A program made the position numbers and the translations under genes. Source: Cadophora sp. MPI-SDFR-AT-0126 (taxonomy: Eukaryota; Ascomycota; Leotiomycetes; Helotiales; Ploettnerulaceae). From it: 64,000 bases of DNA. The notes under the pieces were generated by a model. The model did no database searches. It saw only the letters and a list, made by a program, of their open reading frames with translations, and had not been told where the DNA came from. This document shows positions 60,274 through 64,000 of this stretch, piece by piece. How positions within the stretch are numbered: the stretch's first letter is position 1; every line of letters begins with the position of its first letter. The DNA is taken from contig JAGMVK010000014.1 of the NCBI GenBank assembly GCA_020747065.1, positions 1,178,001-1,242,000 on the forward strand, written 5' to 3'.

Positions 60274-60426
60274 GATGAAGCTGTTTGCTTTCAAGAAGCT
60301 TCATTCTCCAGGCATCCAGCTTCCTTCACTTCACTTGACTTCACTCTCTTCATTCTTTACCATCGTTTCTCAGACCAGTCTCAGCACTTTCAATCTTTGC
60401 CTCTTCATCGTTTACATCATCTCAAC

Positions 60427-61197
60427 ATGAAGACCCAATCCCTCATTGTATCTGTACTCGCTGGCATTGCCACAGCAAGTCCTCTTGCTCTTGAAGTCCG
60501 CCAGTCTACCAATGTTGGGATCACAGCCAACGAATACACCAGAGGTGGTTGCAAGGATGTTATCTTCTTCTTTGCTCGAGGCTCGACTGAGGTTGGAAAT
60601 ATGGTGAGTTGAATACAAGTCGGAAATGAAAATTTCTCAGTGGCTGATGGAAGAATTGTAGGGCAGTACCGTTGGACCGCCCACTGGAGAAGGCCTGAAG
60701 AGAGCATTTGGAGGAAATAGTGTTGCAGTTGAGGGCATCGATTATGCTGCTGCTCTGTCCACCAATTTCCTCCCTGGTGGCGCTGATCCAGCAGGAATTC
60801 GCGAGATGCGGGACCTTTTCGTTGATGCCGCAGCAAAGTGTCCCAACTCAATTCTTGTTGGCGGTGGCTACAGGTACGCCTTCCAAACGAGATGTTTCTG
60901 TTGCTCAGCTGACATGACTCTAGTCAAGGAGCCGCTCTTTGCCACCGTGCAATTGAGAATCTTCCCCAGGGAGTCAAAGATAAAATCGCTGGTGTCGTCA
61001 CTTACGGTGATACCCAGAACTTGCAGGACAGAGGCCAGATCCCCAACTTCCCCAGGGACAAGGTGCTCGTCATCTGCAACACAGGTGATGCGGTTTGCCA
61101 AGGCACCTTGACCATTTTGGCACCTCATTTGGATTATGTGAGGAGAGTACCAGAGGCAGTGACCTTCCTGACCGGAAAGATCAGAGCTGCACAATAA
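60427..61197 (+). CDS. Cutinase (carbohydrate esterase family 5)
   Basis: A secreted serine esterase that hydrolyses cutin polyester of plant cuticle. Three exons (60427-60603, 60662-60873, 60924-61197) sum to 663 nt, or 220 residues. The signal peptide is MKTQSLIVSVLAGIATASP. Then come GGCKDVIFFFARGSTEVGNM (first conserved Cys and oxyanion segment), the nucleophile elbow GYSQGA, whose serine codon is split by intron 2, and the Asp in CNTGDAVCQG between the last two conserved cysteines. The His is in APHLDY. All three catalytic residues and the four conserved cysteines are present, so the enzyme should be active. The length is typical for the family. A TATATAAG element lies upstream. With the pectate lyase 1.8 kb downstream it suggests a plant-associated or litter-decomposing lifestyle. 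Confidence 0.95.
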
Positions 61198-62032
61198 ATA
61201 AAAAGTTGCTCTTGACTTCAGAAGCGATGGATAAAGAATGGAGGAGATGGGTGAACGAAGGCTGGAATTTTCACTTCTTTTGTGTTGCTGGCAACTTTCA
61301 TAAGGGACTTTGAACTGCTTCTTTCAACAAGAGGCTTATTCTGTCAAAATCATCTCATTTCGGCATAAAACTGCTCTGCCTCGTGGTTGATTGCATACGG
61401 GAAGTGACATGGTGACCCAAAGAGAGTAAAGCATCGCTTCTACGACGGCCCCCCAGATGGGTCCATCTCCATAAACGAATGATCTTGCTATCAAAAGGAT
61501 ACTGTTATATGAACACTACGGCAACTAGCTTCATATTGTCGGTACGAGAGTAAAAGCGAGGCACAATCCCTGACCCCTGAGCGTCCATTGTACTGTCAAC
61601 GCTAAGCGAGGCTGGCATCAACATATCAAGGACTCAGTAATCAAGAAAGAAAAATCCTAAGCAGACATTTGTCTGGTACTTTGGGAACTGTTCTATTTTT
61701 TCTCCATTATTATTGCTTTATATTTTTCTCGAGACATATCATTTTACGATCGCTAGCATGAACACAAGCGGAGAAGTCAGTTACTCTGTTGGGGCTGTCA
61801 TTCTCTGGAACTGTCAAGACACAAAAGCGCTTTTTCTGTAAGTATAAAGACCGGAAAACAGACAAATTTGCACAATGAAGCATCAAAGAGAAGGTGCTTT
61901 TCCTAAACGAGATGAGCCATAAGATACGCATCAAAAGCATACTCCAAATATCATCATACGAGAACTGGTGCATTTAATTCGATGGGAAGAAACAGGCCAT
62001 AAGACCGAGAGAGAAGGGAGTCGAGAATTAAT

Positions 62033-62467
62033 TCAAATGAGGAAAAGTAGTGTCGAATTTTCAAAGGATGGGTTGGGTACCTCGAGGATGAAAGGCAGTA
62101 GCATGCGAATCGGAGAGAAATTCTTTTGCCTCTGGTTATCAACCATAAGCTCTAAAGGTTGGCCAAGATTTGGAGATATTGCCAGGGTCAGCTGGACAGA
62201 GCTCATGACGAAGTTTATATGATCTTCGTGATTGAAACAGTCTGACTGGGGACGGTATAGACTAACAGAGCCGTCAGTTATTGGTGGATCAAATGCATTA
62301 GAATTAGAAATTCCATCAAGCGACACTTCATACCAGAAATATACTATCTCTTCAAACATTTCTTGCTTTCCTTGGTATGTGAAATAACGCCAGGCATATA
62401 GTACATTTTTTTTTCCAGCAGTACAGATGATTCTCAATTTCCACCTCGCACTCTGTAAGCCATTCAT
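62033..62467 (-). CDS. Hypothetical protein, 144 codons, doubtful
   Basis: This frame from ATG 62467 reads like natural protein (for example RWKLRIICTAGKKNVLYAWR and EEIVYFWYEVSLDG). It extends a few codons further upstream without an ATG, so it could be a later exon. I recognise no family, signal peptide or membrane segment. It lies antisense between two secreted-enzyme genes. It may be an orphan gene or chance. Confidence 0.25.
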   Translation of the reverse strand: MNGLQSARWKLRIICTAGKKNVLYAWRYFTYQGKQEMFEEIVYFWYEVSLDGISNSNAFDPPITDGSVSLYRPQSDCFNHEDHINFVMSSVQLTLAISPNLGQPLELMVDNQRQKNFSPIRMLLPFILEVPNPSFENSTLLFLI

Positions 62468-62959
62468 ATCGGGAATTTTTATATCCACCAATCGTTCGTT
62501 CGTCGAAGCGTTGCCAAGAGAAATAGCGAGCTGTTGTCTTGGTGTTGTGTAGAGAACTTGGATCTCTTCATTTGCGGGATTGTTTCCCGGCTACCGGCTT
62601 GGAAGTTTCAAGTGGCTTCGCATACCGGCAAGCTTGAGCCGCACTATAAAATTTCCCCAGGCTTGGATGAACCCCACTTACTGGTGGAAATCGGGGTCCT
62701 TCTCGTATACGGGATTTCCCCAGATTTTCCGATGTATATACACACTTCATGATTGGGCGGCATGGTAGATTGGCGAGTTTGAGAAGATGGTGATTAGATA
62801 CAACTAACCTTTTCGGGCGCTTGAGAATTAGTTTGGTACCTCTTTTGAACAGCTTGTTTGGATCTGTTATCGGAGAACTGTCAGTTCCGAAGGTCTTAAG
62901 TTGGTAAGGTTGACTTGTACCCCTTTAGCAAGTTGTGCCCGGCCGCTCTCGAGGAGATC

Positions 62960-62966
62960 TATATAA
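62960..62966 (+). promoter_or_regulatory. TATA box of pectate lyase gene
   Basis: TATATAA (followed by G) lies 75-81 bp upstream of the pectate lyase ATG. The same octamer TATATAAG precedes the cutinase gene. Confidence 0.5.
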
Positions 62967-63040
62967 GTCGCTGTTATCACCTCATGCTCACCTGAAATCA
63001 TCTTCATCAACCACTCATACTCCAATCATCGATCATTAAT

Positions 63041-64000
63041 ATGCGTTTCCAGATTGTCCCAGGTCTTGCTGTTCTGGCCTGGTCCACACAAGTGGCCGCG
63101 CAAGCAGCAGCTTACGCTCAATGCGGAGGGTAAGCTATTCAGCTATGTTCCACGAACCATGCTAACTGAGCAGTATCAACTGGACAGGAGCAACGACTTG
63201 CGTTTCTGGCTTCAAATGTACCTACAGCAATGAATGGTATTCTCAATGTGTGCCAGGAGAAGCGGGGACTACCCCAACAACTGCGAAAACAAGCTCGACT
63301 TCCACCAAACCTCCGACAACCATCAAGACATCTACAACCTCGAAGGCTACAACTACCACCCAGGCTCCAGGAGGAGGTGGTGGCGGAATCGTGACACCAA
63401 CAAAAGTCACAACCACTTTCCCCTCTGCAACAGGCGAGACAAAGCTTCCATCGGCAACAGTAATCAGCGGTGTCTTCGATGGCAAAATGGCACGCTGGCA
63501 CCGAACCTCCGCTGATGTCTGTCAAGGACAAACCGAAACAGGCGAGGCAGACACCATCTTCATCCTCGAGAACGGTGCTACTCTGGCAAATGTGATCATT
63601 GGCAAGAACCAAGCCGAGGGAGTTCACTGTCGTGGAACCTGCACGCTGATCAATGTCTGGCATGAGGAAGTCTGTGAGGACGCAATGACTTTCAAGCAAG
63701 CTAGCGGTACCAGCTACGTGATTGGTGGCGGTGCAAGAAACGCCGATGACAAGATCATGCAGTTCAATGGGAGAGGTACCGTCTCTGTTAAGTATTTCTA
63801 CGTAAGTTCTCAAGTTCCAAGCGACCTTGCTCGCTGCTAACGAACCCAGGCCGAGAATTTTGGTAAAGTGATGCGTCACTGTGGAAACTGCAGTGGAAAT
63901 GGAGGACCAAGAATCTCAAACTTCGAAGGCATCGTTGCCACAAGTGGTGGAGTCGTCGTTGGCATCAACTCTAACTATGGAGGTGAGTTTTGCATTCAAT
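63041..64000 (+). CDS. Pectate lyase (PL3 type) with N-terminal CBM1, 3' end outside window
   Basis: A secreted lyase that would cleave polygalacturonate by beta-elimination, with an N-terminal fungal cellulose-binding module. Exons seen are 63041-63129, 63174-63801 and 63850-63982; the window ends in the next intron. The signal peptide ([20 protein letters not shown]) leads straight into the CBM1. This has [19 protein letters not shown] and NEWYSQC, with the intron splitting the second glycine codon of QCGG. A Thr/Lys/Gly-rich linker follows, then the catalytic domain with [46 protein letters not shown], and EDAMTFK, typical of PL3 pectate lyases. A CBM1 on a pectate lyase suits action within intact plant wall. 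The C-terminal part of the domain is not visible here. Confidence 0.93.

Larger units (their letters stand above)
56568..60426. other. Intergenic region before cutinase
   Basis: About 3.9 kb contains no confident gene. It includes a small Cys-rich frame (57376-57525, listed separately), a G/A-rich run at 57560-57620, AT-rich stretches near 58320-58450, and the cutinase promoter. Antisense frames at 59486-59986 and 59983-60294 have no domain signal. Confidence 0.45.
61198..63040. other. Intergenic between cutinase and pectate lyase
   Basis: About 1.8 kb that is AT-rich in places. It contains one doubtful minus-strand frame (62033-62467, listed separately) and the pectate lyase promoter. No RNA gene is recognised. 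Confidence 0.45.

Noticed and set aside
1..64000. tRNA or rRNA genes, CRISPR arrays, transposons
   Set aside because: By eye I found no convincing tRNA B-box with matching arms, no rRNA sequence, no spaced direct repeats and no transposase or reverse-transcriptase motifs. A covariance-model and repeat search would be needed to exclude small or decayed ones.

Overview
The window is nuclear DNA from a filamentous ascomycete (Pezizomycotina). The genes are split by short introns of about 45-120 nt with GT..AG ends and GCTAAC/GCTAAT-like branch sites. The protein families are typically fungal: Zn2Cys6 and bZIP/DUF3425 regulators, a 2EXR protein, a CYP65-like P450, an allantoate-permease-type MFS carrier, a cutinase and a CBM1-tagged pectate lyase. 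I lean towards Leotiomycetes, a plant-associated or saprotrophic species, but the sequence alone does not prove this. Exon boundaries were worked out by hand from splice signals and reading-phase bookkeeping. For each multi-exon model described as phase-consistent, the exon lengths sum to a multiple of three.

Layout. 0.5-1.6 kb: bZIP/DUF3425 regulator (-). 3.6-5.9 kb: Zn2Cys6 regulator (+). 6.4-11.5 kb: large UPF1-like helicase with NF-X1 zinc fingers (-), of the type used in fungal RNA silencing (Hrr1/SAD-3-like). 14.0-15.0 kb: secreted, Cys-rich single-pass membrane protein whose first exon carries two frameshifts. 16.8-17.9 kb: 2EXR protein (-). 18.6-20.7 kb: nine-exon cytochrome P450 (-). 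24.0-32.1 kb: three tandem paralogues of an unusual C2H2 + C2HC zinc-finger family. The first is decayed, the second is open except for one in-frame TAG, and the third is intact. 33.0-35.2 kb: secreted type-B carboxylesterase (-). 37.9-43.3 kb: Gln-rich regulator with two copies of a DUF8032-like domain (-), probably MedA/Acr1/Ren1-related, with an inferred 2.5 kb first intron. 43.3-54.9 kb: long gene-poor, low-complexity interval. 54.9-56.6 kb: MFS transporter (+). 60.4-61.2 kb: cutinase (+). 63.0 kb to the edge: CBM1-pectate lyase (+, incomplete).

How the genes fit together. There is no classical biosynthetic cluster; the P450 stands alone. The right end is a small island of secreted plant-cell-wall enzymes (cutinase, pectate lyase, both with a TATATAAG element upstream), with an MFS carrier nearby. 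The middle is dominated by regulators, including the tandem zinc-finger family. That family is the least familiar thing here: a C-x2-C-x12-H-x(8,10)-C finger followed by a conserved G..PG.P.Y tail, in three copies at three stages of decay. Its premature stops are compatible with C-to-T change at CpA, as in repeat-induced point mutation, although single-base deletions are also present.
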